The notes under the pieces were generated by a model. It searched no databases. It was not told where the DNA came from and saw nothing but the letters and a program-made list of their open reading frames with translations. DNA of 64,000 nt from positions 2,046,001-2,110,000 of the forward strand of contig NZ_CP084876.1 in NCBI RefSeq assembly GCF_020525925.1, in the 5' to 3' direction. Within the stretch, counting starts at the first letter, position 1; each line of letters starts with the position of its first letter. Both the position numbers and the translations under genes were made by a program. This document shows, piece after piece, positions 9,264-19,807 of the stretch. The stretch is from Klebsiella quasipneumoniae subsp. quasipneumoniae (lineage in GTDB: Bacteria; Pseudomonadota; Gammaproteobacteria; Enterobacterales; Enterobacteriaceae).

Positions 9264-11042
9264 TTATTGGATGGAAAACGTTTTTTCCGGGATAAACGTG
9301 ACGATCACTTCGGTCCCGCCGGTTTCCCGGCGCCGAACCTGACAGTCGCCGCGCAGACTTTGCGCGCGATCCCGCATAATGATTAAACCGTAATGATTAC
9401 TCCGCTCGGCGTGGTCCGGCACGCCGCGGCCGTTATCCGCCACCACCAGACGGACCTGATTATCGCGTTGTGACACCGTCACGGTGACTTGGGTCGCGCT
9501 GGCATGCTTCAGGGCATTGCTTAACGCTTCGCGGGCGATCTGCAGCAGGTGAATGGCCTGATGCGACGGCACAAAGCGCGGCGGGAGCTGATAATCAAGC
9601 TGCACCGTAAAGCCGAAGTGGGCGCTGTACTCCTGACAGCTGGCCTCTAGCGCCGGGCGCAGGCCCGGCTCGGTCAGCTGCAGGCGGAAGGTGGTCAACA
9701 GCTCACGCAGCTGGGCCCAGGAGGTATTCAGCTCGTTACGTATCTGCCCCAGCAGCTGACGGCTCTCCGCCGGCAAGGCGTCGCCCTGCATCTGCAGGCA
9801 GCTGACCTGCATCTTCATACAGGATAGCGACTGGGCGATGGAATCATGCAGCTCGCGGGCGATAGTGGCCCGCTCTTCCATAACGATCAGCTGCTGCTGT
9901 TTCTCCTGATGGCGGTCCAGCGCCAGGGTGCTGGTCAGTTGTTCAACCAACGTATCCACCAGCTGCTGCTGATCGTGGCTGAGATGACGGCCAACCGGCA
10001 GCGTCGCCAGCAGGATGCCGTACTGATTATGCGCATCCGACAGCCGCCACTTCAGCGTTGTGCCGCCATCCGGTAGCGGCGGCAGGTTGCGTGGGCAGAG
10101 GTAGCAGCCCATGTCATCACATTCATTATCCGAGTGGCAGGTAAACTCCTGATGGTTGTCTTCATCTTCCAGATCGTAGACCCGCACCTCGATATCGCGC
10201 AGCAGCGTCAGACCCTGCAGGCCGTTCAGCACCGGCGAAATGCGTTCACAGAGCGGGGCGTTGGCGTGCAGCCGGCGGTTGGCCTGCCATAAGAAGGCGA
10301 GGATCTCGTTCTTCTGTTCCAGCCCGGCGGTCTTCTCCTGCACCCGGCGCTCGAGCACGGCGTAGCTTTCCGCCAGCTCTTCCGACATGTTATTTAGCGC
10401 CATGCCGAGGGTCGCCATTTCGTTGCGTCCGCTGATGTGCGCCCGCTGGGTGAAATCACGCTGGCTCACCGCTCGCGCCATGCTCAGCAGCTGTTTCCAT
10501 GGCCGCAGCAGGCGGGCGCGTAGCCAGATGATGGTGAAGATCAGCAGCAGCGCCATGCCGATGGCGAGGAGGCGATGGATCCAGACCACCCGTTCGATAC
10601 GCTGCTCGGTGGTATGGTCGAATGCGGTGACCAGCTGGTCGATACGATCGACAAAGTCGGCGACATCCTGGGCGACCTCCGCCTGGTTGACCGCGCGCTG
10701 CATGCCGGGAGCCAGCGCCAGCTGCCAGTACTGCTGCAGGGCCTGCAGCTGGCGCTCCTGCCCGTCGCGGCGGGCGGAGTTTTGCAGCTCCGGACTGAAG
10801 ACGGTGGCGGTCATATCATCGACCAGCTTTTGGTCGTGTTCATTCAGCGGGATCGCCGCCAGCAGCCGGTAGCTCTGCATGCGTAATGACCCGGCTTTGT
10901 TAATGGCGTGCGCGCTGCCCTGCACGCCGTTGACCAGGCGCGCGGAGATCGCCATACCGGCGACGCCAGTAAGGGTGGCAAGCAGGACGATCAACGCCAG
11001 TTGATTGACCAGCGTCAGCGGGGTAAAAAGACGTTTTAACAT
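9264..11042 (-). CDS. narX: Nitrate/nitrite sensor histidine kinase NarX
   Basis: 592 residues. I set the start at [14 protein letters not shown], where E. coli NarX begins; the open frame runs 27 codons further upstream without family support. Order: transmembrane helix 1, periplasmic sensor with the nitrate-binding P-box ([16 protein letters not shown]), transmembrane helix 2 near residue 150, HAMP linker, a central cysteine cluster ([12 protein letters not shown]), then the HisKA_3 kinase core with the phospho-acceptor histidine in [12 protein letters not shown] and an ATPase domain ([10 protein letters not shown]). It senses periplasmic nitrate and nitrite and phosphorylates NarL. It is divergent from narK and shares a control region with it. 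Confidence 0.97.
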   Translation of the reverse strand: MLKRLFTPLTLVNQLALIVLLATLTGVAGMAISARLVNGVQGSAHAINKAGSLRMQSYRLLAAIPLNEHDQKLVDDMTATVFSPELQNSARRDGQERQLQALQQYWQLALAPGMQRAVNQAEVAQDVADFVDRIDQLVTAFDHTTEQRIERVVWIHRLLAIGMALLLIFTIIWLRARLLRPWKQLLSMARAVSQRDFTQRAHISGRNEMATLGMALNNMSEELAESYAVLERRVQEKTAGLEQKNEILAFLWQANRRLHANAPLCERISPVLNGLQGLTLLRDIEVRVYDLEDEDNHQEFTCHSDNECDDMGCYLCPRNLPPLPDGGTTLKWRLSDAHNQYGILLATLPVGRHLSHDQQQLVDTLVEQLTSTLALDRHQEKQQQLIVMEERATIARELHDSIAQSLSCMKMQVSCLQMQGDALPAESRQLLGQIRNELNTSWAQLRELLTTFRLQLTEPGLRPALEASCQEYSAHFGFTVQLDYQLPPRFVPSHQAIHLLQIAREALSNALKHASATQVTVTVSQRDNQVRLVVADNGRGVPDHAERSNHYGLIIMRDRAQSLRGDCQVRRRETGGTEVIVTFIPEKTFSIQ

Positions 11043-11110
11043 GGAATGCGTGGCTCCTGACCGGTCGTGTCCCCGGGAGTGGCGCTTATTCTCGGCTATC
11101 CCCTGGAGTA

Positions 11111-11137
11111 TACCCATACCCACAAAGAGTTACTCCT
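11111..11137 (+). promoter_or_regulatory. Putative NarL heptamers in the narX-narK control region
   Basis: Two exact matches to TACYYMT: TACCCAT at 11111-11117 and TACTCCT at 11131-11137, about 190-220 bases upstream of the inferred narK start site. E. coli narK is likewise controlled by NarL from far upstream heptamers. The matches are seen; the function is inferred. Confidence 0.5.
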
Positions 11138-11279
11138 TAATTGTCGGTGGTAGGCGCCGTTGGGAGAGGGGTTAGACGCATCCCGGCAGCCGTGTGAAAA
11201 ACCACACTTTTTTTCCCACCATTCTCTACTCACTTCGGAGCATGGTTTATTTTCGCACAAATTAGCGCGCGCTTTTCCT

Positions 11280-11293
11280 TTGATTTATATCAA
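11280..11293 (+). promoter_or_regulatory. FNR binding site of the narK promoter
   Basis: A perfect FNR palindrome, TTGAT-TTAT-ATCAA, centred at 11286.5. A -10-like TAAGGT at 11315-11320 puts transcription start near 11328, so the site lies at about -41.5, the class II FNR position. The site is 60 bases upstream of the narK start codon. Confidence 0.85.
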
Positions 11294-11353
11294 CTTACCG
11301 CCCGGGGCAACCCCTAAGGTAGCGGCAGGAAAAATGAATAATCAGAGGTATCT

Positions 11354-12742
11354 ATGAGTCAATCTTCCCTCCCGGAGAAGGCTAACCGCTCGGTCATTAC
11401 CGACTGGCGGCCTGAAGATCCTGAATTCTGGCAACAGCGCGGCCACCATGTGGCGAGCCGCAATTTATGGATCTCCGTTCCCTGTCTGTTACTGGCGTTC
11501 TGCGTGTGGATGTTGTTCAGCGCCGTTGCCGTTAACCTCAACAAAGTGGGCTTTCAGTTTACGACCGATCAGCTGTTTATGCTGACCGCGCTGCCGGCGC
11601 TGTCAGGCGCTTTGTTGCGCGTGCCTTATGCTTTCATGGTACCGCTGTTCGGCGGCCGCCGCTGGACGGCGTTCAGTACCGGGATCATGATTGTGCCGTG
11701 CGTGTGGCTGGGCTTTGCGGTCCAGGATACCTCCACGCCGTTTAGCGTCTTCGTGATCATCTCTCTGCTGTGCGGCTTCGCCGGGGCCAACTTCGCCTCC
11801 AGTATGGCCAATATCAGCTTCTTCTTCCCGAAAGCGAAGCAGGGCGGGGCGCTGGGCGTCAACGGCGGCCTTGGTAATATGGGCGTCAGCGTGATGCAGC
11901 TGGTCGCGCCGCTGGTGGTGTCGGTCTCGGTGTTTGCCATTTTTGGCGGGACCGGCAGCGAGCAGCCGGACGGCTCAATGCTGTATCTGGAAAACGCCGC
12001 GTGGATCTGGGTACCTTTCCTGATTATTTTCACCCTGGCGGCGTGGTTCTTTATGAACGACCTGTCCGCTTCTAAAGCCTCGCTGAGCGAACAGCTGCCG
12101 GTGCTCAAACGCCTGCACCTGTGGATCATGGCGCTGCTCTATCTGGCGACCTTTGGCTCCTTTATCGGTTTCTCCGCCGGTTTCGCCATGCTGTCAAAGA
12201 CCCAGTTCCCGGACGTGCAGATCCTACACTACGCCTTCTTCGGTCCGTTTATTGGCGCGCTGGCGCGTTCGATGGGCGGGGCGATCTCCGACCGTCTCGG
12301 CGGTACCCGCGTGACGCTGGTCAACTTTGTGGTGATGGCTGTCTTCTGTGCGCTGCTGTTCCTGACCCTGCCGACCAACGGCCAGGGCGGTAACTTCATC
12401 GCCTTCTTCGCGGTGTTTATGGTGCTGTTCCTGACCGCCGGGCTGGGGAGCGCTTCCACCTTCCAGATGATCTCCGTGATCTTCCGTAAGCTGACCATGG
12501 ACCGGGTGAAGGCCCAGGGCGGCAGCGAAGCCCAGGCGATGCGCGAGGCGGCGACCGATACCGCGGCGGCGCTGGGCTTTATCTCCGCCATTGGCGCCAT
12601 CGGCGGCTTCTTTATTCCGAAGGCGTTCGGTATCTCGCTGGATCTGACCGGCTCGCCGGCCGGCGCGATGAAAGTCTTCCTGATCTTCTATATCGCCTGC
12701 GTGATCATCACCTGGGCGGTATACGGCCGTAAGCGTCAGTAA
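11354..12742 (+). CDS. narK: Nitrate/nitrite antiporter NarK
   Basis: 462 residues, a major facilitator superfamily protein with about 12 membrane helices. It carries the nitrate/nitrite porter signature in two copies (GFAGANFASSMANISFFFP with GNMG, and the second-half counterpart around TAGLGSASTFQMI) and the conserved substrate arginines in both halves. It imports nitrate and exports nitrite during nitrate respiration. The start follows an AGAGG ribosome binding site. It is divergent from narX, stands upstream of narGHJI, and has its own terminator, so it is a single-gene unit under FNR and NarL. Confidence 0.96.
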   Translation: MSQSSLPEKANRSVITDWRPEDPEFWQQRGHHVASRNLWISVPCLLLAFCVWMLFSAVAVNLNKVGFQFTTDQLFMLTALPALSGALLRVPYAFMVPLFGGRRWTAFSTGIMIVPCVWLGFAVQDTSTPFSVFVIISLLCGFAGANFASSMANISFFFPKAKQGGALGVNGGLGNMGVSVMQLVAPLVVSVSVFAIFGGTGSEQPDGSMLYLENAAWIWVPFLIIFTLAAWFFMNDLSASKASLSEQLPVLKRLHLWIMALLYLATFGSFIGFSAGFAMLSKTQFPDVQILHYAFFGPFIGALARSMGGAISDRLGGTRVTLVNFVVMAVFCALLFLTLPTNGQGGNFIAFFAVFMVLFLTAGLGSASTFQMISVIFRKLTMDRVKAQGGSEAQAMREAATDTAAALGFISAIGAIGGFFIPKAFGISLDLTGSPAGAMKVFLIFYIACVIITWAVYGRKRQ

Positions 12743-12767
12743 TTCGCTATCGTCGATGTTGCTTCGT

Positions 12768-12800
12768 AAAGGCGTACTCCCGAAGGAGGCGCCTTTTTTT
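12768..12800 (+). terminator. narK Rho-independent terminator
   Basis: Stem AAAGGCG (12768-12774) with CGCCTTT (12790-12796), running into seven T residues (12794-12800), 25 bases after the narK stop. Confidence 0.85.
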
Positions 12801-13147
12801 ACCGGCCTATTTAGTTACAACATACTAATAGGTGATTGTATACGTATTGGCCACTGAGCCGGGAAGGGACGGCTTGCCAGCGTCACTGCTCTACCCCTTA
12901 ATACCTCCCTGGTGAACAATTCCGCGCCTGGCGACCCATTTTTCGATAAAAACCATTAAAAAACATGCAGTTAAAAAATCGAGATTACTACCACCTTGGT
13001 GGTAAATGCCAATTTCCGCCGCGATAACAAGCCAGTCCGTATTGATCGCTATCAATTCCCGTCCGCTTTCATAGCGTTACCTTCGCTGCAAATCCAGCAA
13101 TGTCGATTTATCAGAGAGCCGTCAGGCTCCATATCAGGAGAAACCCG
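12801..13147 (+). promoter_or_regulatory. narGHJI control region (NarL, IHF and FNR sites)
   Basis: About 350 bases without a gene. The FNR palindrome TTGAT-CGCT-ATCAA lies at 13042-13055; if it sits at -41.5, transcription starts near 13090. Counting from there, a NarL heptamer TACCCCT (12892-12898) is near -195, an IHF-like match of 7 of 9 fixed bases (12961-12973) is near -123, and a 7-2-7 inverted repeat TACCACC-TT-GGTGGTA (12989-13004) is near -93. In E. coli narG the NarL site at -195, IHF at -125, NarL at -89 and FNR at -41.5 are established, so the architecture is conserved. The heptamers of the 7-2-7 repeat deviate from consensus. Confidence 0.75.
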
Positions 13148-16100
13148 ATGAGTAAATTCCTGGACCGGTTTCGCTACTTCAAACAGAAGGGTGAAACCTT
13201 TGCCGATGGGCACGGCCAGCTTCTAAACACCAACCGGGACTGGGAGGATGGATACCGTCAACGTTGGCAGCATGACAAAATTGTGCGTTCCACTCACGGT
13301 GTCAACTGCACCGGTTCATGCAGCTGGAAGATTTATGTCAAAAACGGACTGGTGACCTGGGAAACCCAGCAAACGGACTATCCGCGCACCCGTCCGGACC
13401 TGCCAAACCATGAACCACGCGGCTGCCCGCGCGGCGCCAGCTACTCCTGGTATCTGTACAGCGCGAACCGCCTGAAATACCCGCTGATGCGCAAACGCCT
13501 GATGAAGATGTGGCGGGAAGCGAAGGTCCAGCATAGCGATCCGGTTGAGGCATGGGCCTCGATTATCGAAGACGCCGACAAAGCGAAAAGCTTCAAGCAG
13601 GCTCGCGGTCGCGGCGGGTTTGTCCGCTCCTCCTGGCAGGAAGTGAATGAGCTGATTGCCGCCTCCAACGTCTATACCGTGAAAACTTACGGTCCGGATC
13701 GCGTGGCCGGCTTCTCGCCGATCCCGGCGATGTCGATGGTCTCCTACGCCTCCGGCGCTCGTTACCTGTCGCTGATCGGCGGTACCTGCCTGAGCTTCTA
13801 CGACTGGTACTGCGACCTGCCGCCGGCCTCGCCGATGACCTGGGGCGAGCAGACCGACGTGCCGGAATCCGCCGACTGGTACAACTCCAGCTATATCATC
13901 GCCTGGGGCTCCAACGTGCCGCAGACCCGTACCCCGGATGCGCACTTCTTTACCGAAGTTCGCTATAAAGGGACCAAAACTGTCGCCATCACCCCGGACT
14001 ACGCCGAAATCGCCAAGCTCTGCGATCTGTGGCTGGCGCCGAAGCAGGGTACCGATGCCGCGATGGCGCTGGCGATGGGCCACGTGATGCTGCGTGAGTT
14101 CCATCTTGATAAACCGAGCCAGTACTTCACCGATTACGTGCGTCGCTACACCGACATGCCGATGCTGGTGATGCTTGAGGAGCGCGACGGCTATTACGCC
14201 GCCGGCCGCACGCTGCGCGCGTCCGACCTCGTGGATTCCCTTGGTCAGGAGAAGAATCCGGAATGGAAAACCGTCGCCTTTGATGAGAAGGGCGATCTGA
14301 CCGTGCCGAACGGTTCCCTCGGATTCCGCTGGGGCGACAAAGGCAAATGGAACCTCGAACAGCGCGACGGTAAAACCGGCGAAGAGATTGAGCTGCGTCT
14401 GAGCCTGCTGGGTAGCCATGACGAGGTCGCGGACGTCGGCTTCCCGTACTTCGGCGGCGAAGGTTCTGAACACTTCAACAAAGTCGCGCTGGAAAACATT
14501 CTGCTGCACAAACTGCCGGTTAAACGCCTGCAGCTGGCTGACGGCTCCACCGCCCTGGTGACCACCGTGTACGACCTGACCATGGCCAACTATGGCCTGG
14601 AGCGCGGTCTGAACGATGACAACTGCGCCGCCAGCTATGATGAAGTGAAAGCCTACACTCCGGCCTGGGCGGAAAAAATTACCGGCGTCTCCCGCGCGCA
14701 TATTATCCGTACCGCCCGCGAGTTTGCCGATAACGCCGATAAAACCCATGGTCGGTCGATGATTATCGTCGGGGCGGGTCTCAACCACTGGTTCCACCTC
14801 GACATGAACTACCGCGGTCTGATCAACATGCTGATCTTCTGCGGTTGCGTCGGCCAGAGCGGCGGCGGTTGGGCGCACTATGTGGGCCAGGAAAAACTGC
14901 GTCCGCAGACCGGCTGGCAGCCGCTGGCGTTCGCCCTTGACTGGCAACGCCCGGCACGTCATATGAACAGCACCTCGTACTTCTATAACCACTCCAGCCA
15001 GTGGCGCTATGAAAGCGTGACCGCGCAGGAGCTGCTCTCGCCGATGGCGGATAAGTCCCGCTACAGCGGCCATCTGATCGACTTCAACGTCCGCGCCGAG
15101 CGGATGGGCTGGCTGCCGTCGGCGCCGCAGCTGGGCGTAAACCCGCTGCGCATCGCCGATGAGGCGAAAAAAGCGGGCATGACGCCGGTGGATTACACCG
15201 TCAAATCTCTGAAGGAGGGATCGATTCGCTTTGCGGCAGAGCAGCCGGAAAACGGAAAAAACCATCCGCGTAACCTGTTTATCTGGCGTTCCAACCTGCT
15301 GGGCTCCTCCGGTAAAGGTCATGAGTACATGCTCAAGTACCTGCTGGGTACGGAGAACGGCATTCAGGGTAAAGACCTTGGCAAGCAGGGCGGCGTGAAG
15401 CCGGAAGAAGTTGAATGGCGCGATAACGGCCTCGACGGCAAACTGGACCTGGTGGTGACCCTCGACTTCCGTCTGTCGAGCACCTGTCTCTACTCCGACA
15501 TCGTGCTGCCGACCGCCACCTGGTACGAAAAAGACGACATGAATACCTCGGATATGCATCCGTTTATTCATCCGCTGTCAGCGGCCGTTGACCCGGCCTG
15601 GGAATCGAAGAGCGACTGGGATATCTATAAAGGCATCGCGAAGAAATTCTCTGAAGTGTGCGTGGGCCACCTCGGTAAAGAAACCGACGTCGTTACGCTG
15701 CCGATCCAGCATGATTCCGCCGCGGAAATGGCGCAGCCGCTGGACGTCAAAGACTGGAAGAAGGGCGAATGTGACCTGATTCCGGGGAAAACCGCCCCGC
15801 ATATTATTCCGGTCGAGCGTGATTACCCGGCGACTTATGAGCGCTTCACCTCCATTGGCCCGCTGCTGGAAACCATCGGCAACGGCGGGAAAGGCATCGC
15901 CTGGAATACCCAGAGCGAAATGGACCTGCTGCGTAAGCTCAACTACACCAAGGCCGACGGCCCGGCGAAAGGTCAGCCGAAGCTGGAAACGGCCATCGAC
16001 GCCGCGGAGATGATCCTCACCCTGGCGCCGGAAACGAACGGTCAGGTGGCGGTGAAGGCGTGGAAAGCGCTGAGCGAAATCACCGGCCGCGAGCACGCGC

Positions 16101-16891
16101 ACCTGGCGCTGAACAAAGAAGACGAGAAGATCCGTTTCCGCGATATTCAGGCGCAGCCGCGGAAAATCATCTCCAGCCCGACCTGGTCCGGGCTGGAAGA
16201 CGAACACGTCTCCTATAACGCCGGATACACCAACGTTCACGAGCTGATCCCATGGCGTACTCTGTCCGGTCGTCAGTCGCTGTATCAGGATCACCAGTGG
16301 ATGCGCGACTTTGGCGAGAGCCTGCTGGTTTATCGTCCGCCGATTGACACCCGCTCGGTGAAAGCGGTGATGGGCGAGAAGTCCAACGGCAACCCGGAGA
16401 AGGCGCTGAACTTCCTGACGCCGCACCAGAAATGGGGTATCCACTCGACCTACAGCGATAACCTGCTGATGCTGACCCTGTCACGCGGCGGTCCGATCGT
16501 CTGGATGAGCGAGGCGGATGCGAAAGATCTGGGTATCGAAGATAACGACTGGATCGAAGTGTTCAACGCCAACGGCGCCCTGACGGCGCGCGCGGTGGTG
16601 AGCCAGCGCGTGCCGGCCGGGATGACCATGATGTACCACGCGCAGGAACGCATCGTGAACCTGCCTGGCTCTGAAGTCACCGGCCAGCGCGGCGGGATCC
16701 ATAACTCGGTTACCCGTATTACGCCGAAACCGACCCATATGATCGGCGGCTATGGCCATCTGGCCTATGGCTTTAACTACTACGGCACCGTCGGCTCCAA
16801 CCGCGATGAGTTTGTGGTGGTACGTAAGATGAAGAACATTAACTGGTTAGACGGCGAAGGCAATGACCAGGTACAGGAGAGCGTAAAATGA
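13148..16891 (+). CDS. narG: Respiratory nitrate reductase A, alpha subunit
   Basis: 1247 residues, the same length as E. coli NarG. The start at MSKFLDRFRYF follows CAGGAG; the upstream ATG at 13100 lacks family support. The N-terminus has the FS0 [4Fe-4S] ligands H50, C54, C58 and C93, with histidine in place of the first cysteine as is typical of this enzyme. The rest is the molybdopterin oxidoreductase and dinucleotide-binding body that holds bis-MGD. It reduces nitrate to nitrite on the cytoplasmic face of the inner membrane, with electrons from quinol passed through NarI and NarH. It overlaps narH by four bases (ATGA), so translation is probably coupled. Confidence 0.98.
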   Translation: MSKFLDRFRYFKQKGETFADGHGQLLNTNRDWEDGYRQRWQHDKIVRSTHGVNCTGSCSWKIYVKNGLVTWETQQTDYPRTRPDLPNHEPRGCPRGASYSWYLYSANRLKYPLMRKRLMKMWREAKVQHSDPVEAWASIIEDADKAKSFKQARGRGGFVRSSWQEVNELIAASNVYTVKTYGPDRVAGFSPIPAMSMVSYASGARYLSLIGGTCLSFYDWYCDLPPASPMTWGEQTDVPESADWYNSSYIIAWGSNVPQTRTPDAHFFTEVRYKGTKTVAITPDYAEIAKLCDLWLAPKQGTDAAMALAMGHVMLREFHLDKPSQYFTDYVRRYTDMPMLVMLEERDGYYAAGRTLRASDLVDSLGQEKNPEWKTVAFDEKGDLTVPNGSLGFRWGDKGKWNLEQRDGKTGEEIELRLSLLGSHDEVADVGFPYFGGEGSEHFNKVALENILLHKLPVKRLQLADGSTALVTTVYDLTMANYGLERGLNDDNCAASYDEVKAYTPAWAEKITGVSRAHIIRTAREFADNADKTHGRSMIIVGAGLNHWFHLDMNYRGLINMLIFCGCVGQSGGGWAHYVGQEKLRPQTGWQPLAFALDWQRPARHMNSTSYFYNHSSQWRYESVTAQELLSPMADKSRYSGHLIDFNVRAERMGWLPSAPQLGVNPLRIADEAKKAGMTPVDYTVKSLKEGSIRFAAEQPENGKNHPRNLFIWRSNLLGSSGKGHEYMLKYLLGTENGIQGKDLGKQGGVKPEEVEWRDNGLDGKLDLVVTLDFRLSSTCLYSDIVLPTATWYEKDDMNTSDMHPFIHPLSAAVDPAWESKSDWDIYKGIAKKFSEVCVGHLGKETDVVTLPIQHDSAAEMAQPLDVKDWKKGECDLIPGKTAPHIIPVERDYPATYERFTSIGPLLETIGNGGKGIAWNTQSEMDLLRKLNYTKADGPAKGQPKLETAIDAAEMILTLAPETNGQVAVKAWKALSEITGREHAHLALNKEDEKIRFRDIQAQPRKIISSPTWSGLEDEHVSYNAGYTNVHELIPWRTLSGRQSLYQDHQWMRDFGESLLVYRPPIDTRSVKAVMGEKSNGNPEKALNFLTPHQKWGIHSTYSDNLLMLTLSRGGPIVWMSEADAKDLGIEDNDWIEVFNANGALTARAVVSQRVPAGMTMMYHAQERIVNLPGSEVTGQRGGIHNSVTRITPKPTHMIGGYGHLAYGFNYYGTVGSNRDEFVVVRKMKNINWLDGEGNDQVQESVK

Positions 16892-18423
16892 AAATTCGTT
16901 CACAAGTCGGCATGGTGCTGAATCTCGATAAATGCATCGGCTGCCACACCTGCTCGGTAACCTGTAAAAACGTCTGGACCAGCCGGGAAGGGATGGAGTA
17001 CGCCTGGTTCAATAACGTGGAGAGTAAGCCTGGCGTTGGTTTTCCGAACGACTGGGAAAACCAGGAGAAATGGAAGGGCGGCTGGATCCGCAAAATCAAC
17101 GGCAAGCTGCAGCCGCGCATGGGCAACCGCGCGATGCTGTTAGGTAAAATCTTCGCGAACCCGCATCTGCCGGGCATCGATGATTACTACGAGCCGTTCG
17201 ATTTCGACTACCAGAACCTGCATAACGCCCCGGAGAGTAAACATCAGCCGATCGCCCGTCCGCGCTCGCTGATCACCGGCCAGCGGATGGACAAGATCAC
17301 CAGCGGTCCGAACTGGGAAGAGATCCTCGGCGGCGAGTTTGAAAAGCGCGCCAAAGACCAGAACTTCGACAACATGCAGAAGGCGATGTACGGCCAGTTC
17401 GAGAACACCTTCATGATGTATCTGCCGCGCCTGTGCGAGCACTGCCTGAATCCGGCGTGCGTCGCAACCTGCCCGAGCGGCGCCATCTATAAGCGTGAAG
17501 AAGACGGCATCGTGCTGATCGACCAGGACAAGTGCCGCGGCTGGCGGATGTGCATCACCGGCTGCCCGTACAAGAAGATCTACTTCAACTGGAAGAGCGG
17601 GAAATCTGAGAAGTGCATCTTCTGCTACCCGCGTATTGAATCCGGAATGCCGACGGTATGCTCCGAAACCTGCGTGGGCCGAATCCGCTACCTCGGCGTC
17701 CTGCTGTATGACGCGGACGCGATCGAAAATGCCGCCAGCACCGAGAACGAGAAAGATCTCTATCAGCGTCAACTGGACGTGTTCCTCGATCCGAACGACC
17801 CGAAAGTGATTGAGCAGGCGCTGAAAGATGGCGTACCGCAGGGCGTGATTGAAGCCGCGCAGCAGTCGCCGGTCTGGAAAATGGCGATGGACTGGAAGCT
17901 GGCCCTGCCGCTGCACCCGGAATATCGCACCCTGCCGATGGTTTGGTACGTGCCGCCGCTGTCGCCGATTCAGTCCGCCGCCGATGCCGGCGAACTGGGC
18001 AGCAACGGGATCCTGCCGGACGTGGAAAGCCTGCGTATTCCGGTGCAGTATCTGGCGAATCTGCTGACCGCCGGCGATACCCAACCGGTCCTGTTGGCCC
18101 TGAAGCGGATGCTGGCGATGCGTCACTATAAGCGGGCGGAAACCGTTGACGGCGTTGTCGATACCCGCGCGCTGGAAGAGGTGGGCTTAAGCGAAGCGCA
18201 GGCTCAGGAGATGTACCGCTACCTGGCGATCGCCAACTACGAAGACCGTTTCGTGGTGCCGAGCAGCCATCGTGAACAGGCGCGGGAAGCGTTTCCGGAG
18301 AAAAATGGCTGCGGCTTTAGCTTTGGCGACGGCTGCCACGGCTCTGACAGCCAGTTCAACCTGTTCAACAGCCGTCGCATCGACGCCATCGACGTGACCA
18401 GCAAAACGGAGCCGCACGCATGA
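16888..18423 (+). CDS. narH: Respiratory nitrate reductase A, beta (iron-sulfur) subunit
   Basis: 511 residues. It carries four cysteine groups for three [4Fe-4S] and one [3Fe-4S] cluster. The first group is C16, C19, C22 and C26 (CIGCHTCSVTC). The group CRGWRMC has tryptophan in place of a cysteine, which is the known cause of the [3Fe-4S] cluster. Further groups are CEHCLNPAC and CIFCYPR. It passes electrons from NarI hemes to NarG. The gene overlaps narG at its 5' end and narJ at its 3' end by four bases each, as expected for a tightly coupled complex. Confidence 0.98.
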   Translation: MKIRSQVGMVLNLDKCIGCHTCSVTCKNVWTSREGMEYAWFNNVESKPGVGFPNDWENQEKWKGGWIRKINGKLQPRMGNRAMLLGKIFANPHLPGIDDYYEPFDFDYQNLHNAPESKHQPIARPRSLITGQRMDKITSGPNWEEILGGEFEKRAKDQNFDNMQKAMYGQFENTFMMYLPRLCEHCLNPACVATCPSGAIYKREEDGIVLIDQDKCRGWRMCITGCPYKKIYFNWKSGKSEKCIFCYPRIESGMPTVCSETCVGRIRYLGVLLYDADAIENAASTENEKDLYQRQLDVFLDPNDPKVIEQALKDGVPQGVIEAAQQSPVWKMAMDWKLALPLHPEYRTLPMVWYVPPLSPIQSAADAGELGSNGILPDVESLRIPVQYLANLLTAGDTQPVLLALKRMLAMRHYKRAETVDGVVDTRALEEVGLSEAQAQEMYRYLAIANYEDRFVVPSSHREQAREAFPEKNGCGFSFGDGCHGSDSQFNLFNSRRIDAIDVTSKTEPHA

Positions 18424-19130
18424 TTGAACTTGTGATTGTGTCGCGTTTGCTCGAATACCCTGACGCTGCCTTATGGCAGCATCAGCAGGAGATGTTCGAG
18501 GCGCTCGCGTCATCGGAGAAACTCGGCAAAGAAGATGCTCACGCGCTGGGCGTTTTTCTGCGCGATCTGCTGGCTCAGGATCCGCTGGATGCCCAGGCGG
18601 CCTACAGCGAACTGTTTGACCGCGGCCGGGCCACCTCGCTGCTGCTGTTTGAACACGTGCACGGCGAATCCCGCGATCGCGGCCAGGCGATGGTTGACCT
18701 GATGGCGCAGTATGAGCGCCACGGTCTGCTGCTCGATAGCCATGAGCTGCCGGATCATCTGCCGCTGTATCTGGAGTATCTGGCGCAGCTGCCGGAAGAG
18801 GAAGCCCTTGGCGGCCTGCGGGACGTCGCGCCGATCCTCGGCCTGCTCAGCGCGCGCCTGCAGCAGCGCGAGAGCCGCTATGCGGTGCTGTTCGAGCTGC
18901 TGCTGAAGCTGGCCAACACTCAGGTCGACAGCCAGAAGGTGGCGGAGAAGATTGCCGACGAAGCCCGCGACGATACGCCGCAGGCGCTGGACGCAGTCTG
19001 GGAAGAAGAACAGGTTAAATTCTTTGCCGACCAGGGCTGCGGCGAGTCGGAGATTTCCGCTCACCAGCGTCGTTTTGCCGGAGCCGTGGCCCCGCAATAT
19101 CTGAATATCTCTAACGGAGGACAGCAATAA
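18420..19130 (+). CDS. narJ: Nitrate reductase molybdenum cofactor assembly chaperone NarJ
   Basis: 236 residues, TorD/DmsD-family helical chaperone, without signal peptide or membrane segment. The family motif near residues 72-110 ([16 protein letters not shown], then the [14 protein letters not shown] stretch) is intact. It binds apo-NarG, helps insert the molybdenum cofactor and iron-sulfur clusters, and delays membrane docking until assembly is done; it is not part of the final enzyme. ATGA overlap with narH and one-base overlap with narI place it inside the narGHJI operon. Confidence 0.96.
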   Translation: MIELVIVSRLLEYPDAALWQHQQEMFEALASSEKLGKEDAHALGVFLRDLLAQDPLDAQAAYSELFDRGRATSLLLFEHVHGESRDRGQAMVDLMAQYERHGLLLDSHELPDHLPLYLEYLAQLPEEEALGGLRDVAPILGLLSARLQQRESRYAVLFELLLKLANTQVDSQKVAEKIADEARDDTPQALDAVWEEEQVKFFADQGCGESEISAHQRRFAGAVAPQYLNISNGGQQ

Positions 19131-19807
19131 TGCACTTCCTGAATATGTTCTTCTTTGACATTTATCCGTACATTGCGGGCTCGGTGTTTCTGATCGGCAG
19201 TTGGCTGCGCTATGACTACGGTCAGTACACTTGGCGAGCGGCCTCCAGCCAGATGCTGGACCGTAAAGGGATGAATCTGGCGTCGAACCTGTTTCATATC
19301 GGCATCCTCGGCATTTTCGCCGGCCACTTCCTCGGTATGCTGACGCCGCACTGGATGTATGAATCCTTCCTGCCGATCGACGTCAAGCAGAAGATGGCGA
19401 TGATCGCCGGCGGCGCCTGCGGCGTGATGACCCTGGTGGGCGGTTTACTGCTGCTCAAGCGTCGTCTGCTCAGCCCGCGCGTTCGCGCCACCACCACCGG
19501 CGCGGATATTCTGATCCTCTCCCTGCTGATGGTGCAGTGTGCGTTGGGCCTGCTGACGATCCCGTTCTCAGCCCAGCATATGGACGGCAGCGAAATGATG
19601 AAGCTGGTCGGCTGGGCGCAGTCGGTGGTCACCTTCCACGGCGGTGCGTCGCAGCACCTGGATGGCGTGGCGTTTATCTTCCGCGTCCACCTGGTGCTGG
19701 GTATGACCCTGTTCCTGCTGTTCCCGTTCTCCCGTCTGGTTCATATCTGGAGCGCGCCGGTAGAGTACCTGACGCGCAAATACCAGATTGTTCGCGCCCG
19801 TCGCTAA
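19130..19807 (+). CDS. narI: Respiratory nitrate reductase A, gamma (cytochrome b) subunit
   Basis: 225 residues with five predicted membrane helices. The histidines that ligate the two b-type hemes are in the expected helices ([16 protein letters not shown] and the later [12 protein letters not shown] region). It oxidises quinol at the periplasmic side and anchors NarGH to the inner membrane. The start A overlaps the last base of the narJ stop; the ribosome binding site GGAGG lies within narJ. The 3' end overlaps by four bases the end of the convergent exporter gene. Confidence 0.97.
   Translation: MHFLNMFFFDIYPYIAGSVFLIGSWLRYDYGQYTWRAASSQMLDRKGMNLASNLFHIGILGIFAGHFLGMLTPHWMYESFLPIDVKQKMAMIAGGACGVMTLVGGLLLLKRRLLSPRVRATTTGADILILSLLMVQCALGLLTIPFSAQHMDGSEMMKLVGWAQSVVTFHGGASQHLDGVAFIFRVHLVLGMTLFLLFPFSRLVHIWSAPVEYLTRKYQIVRARR

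Noticed and set aside
11242..11260. Possible second FNR site for narK near -79
   Set aside because: E. coli narK has one there, but the sequence here does not match TTGAT-N4-ATCAA.
13316..15571. 751-codon open frame on the minus strand across narG
   Set aside because: NarG is certain on the plus strand; the antisense frame has no recognisable protein features.
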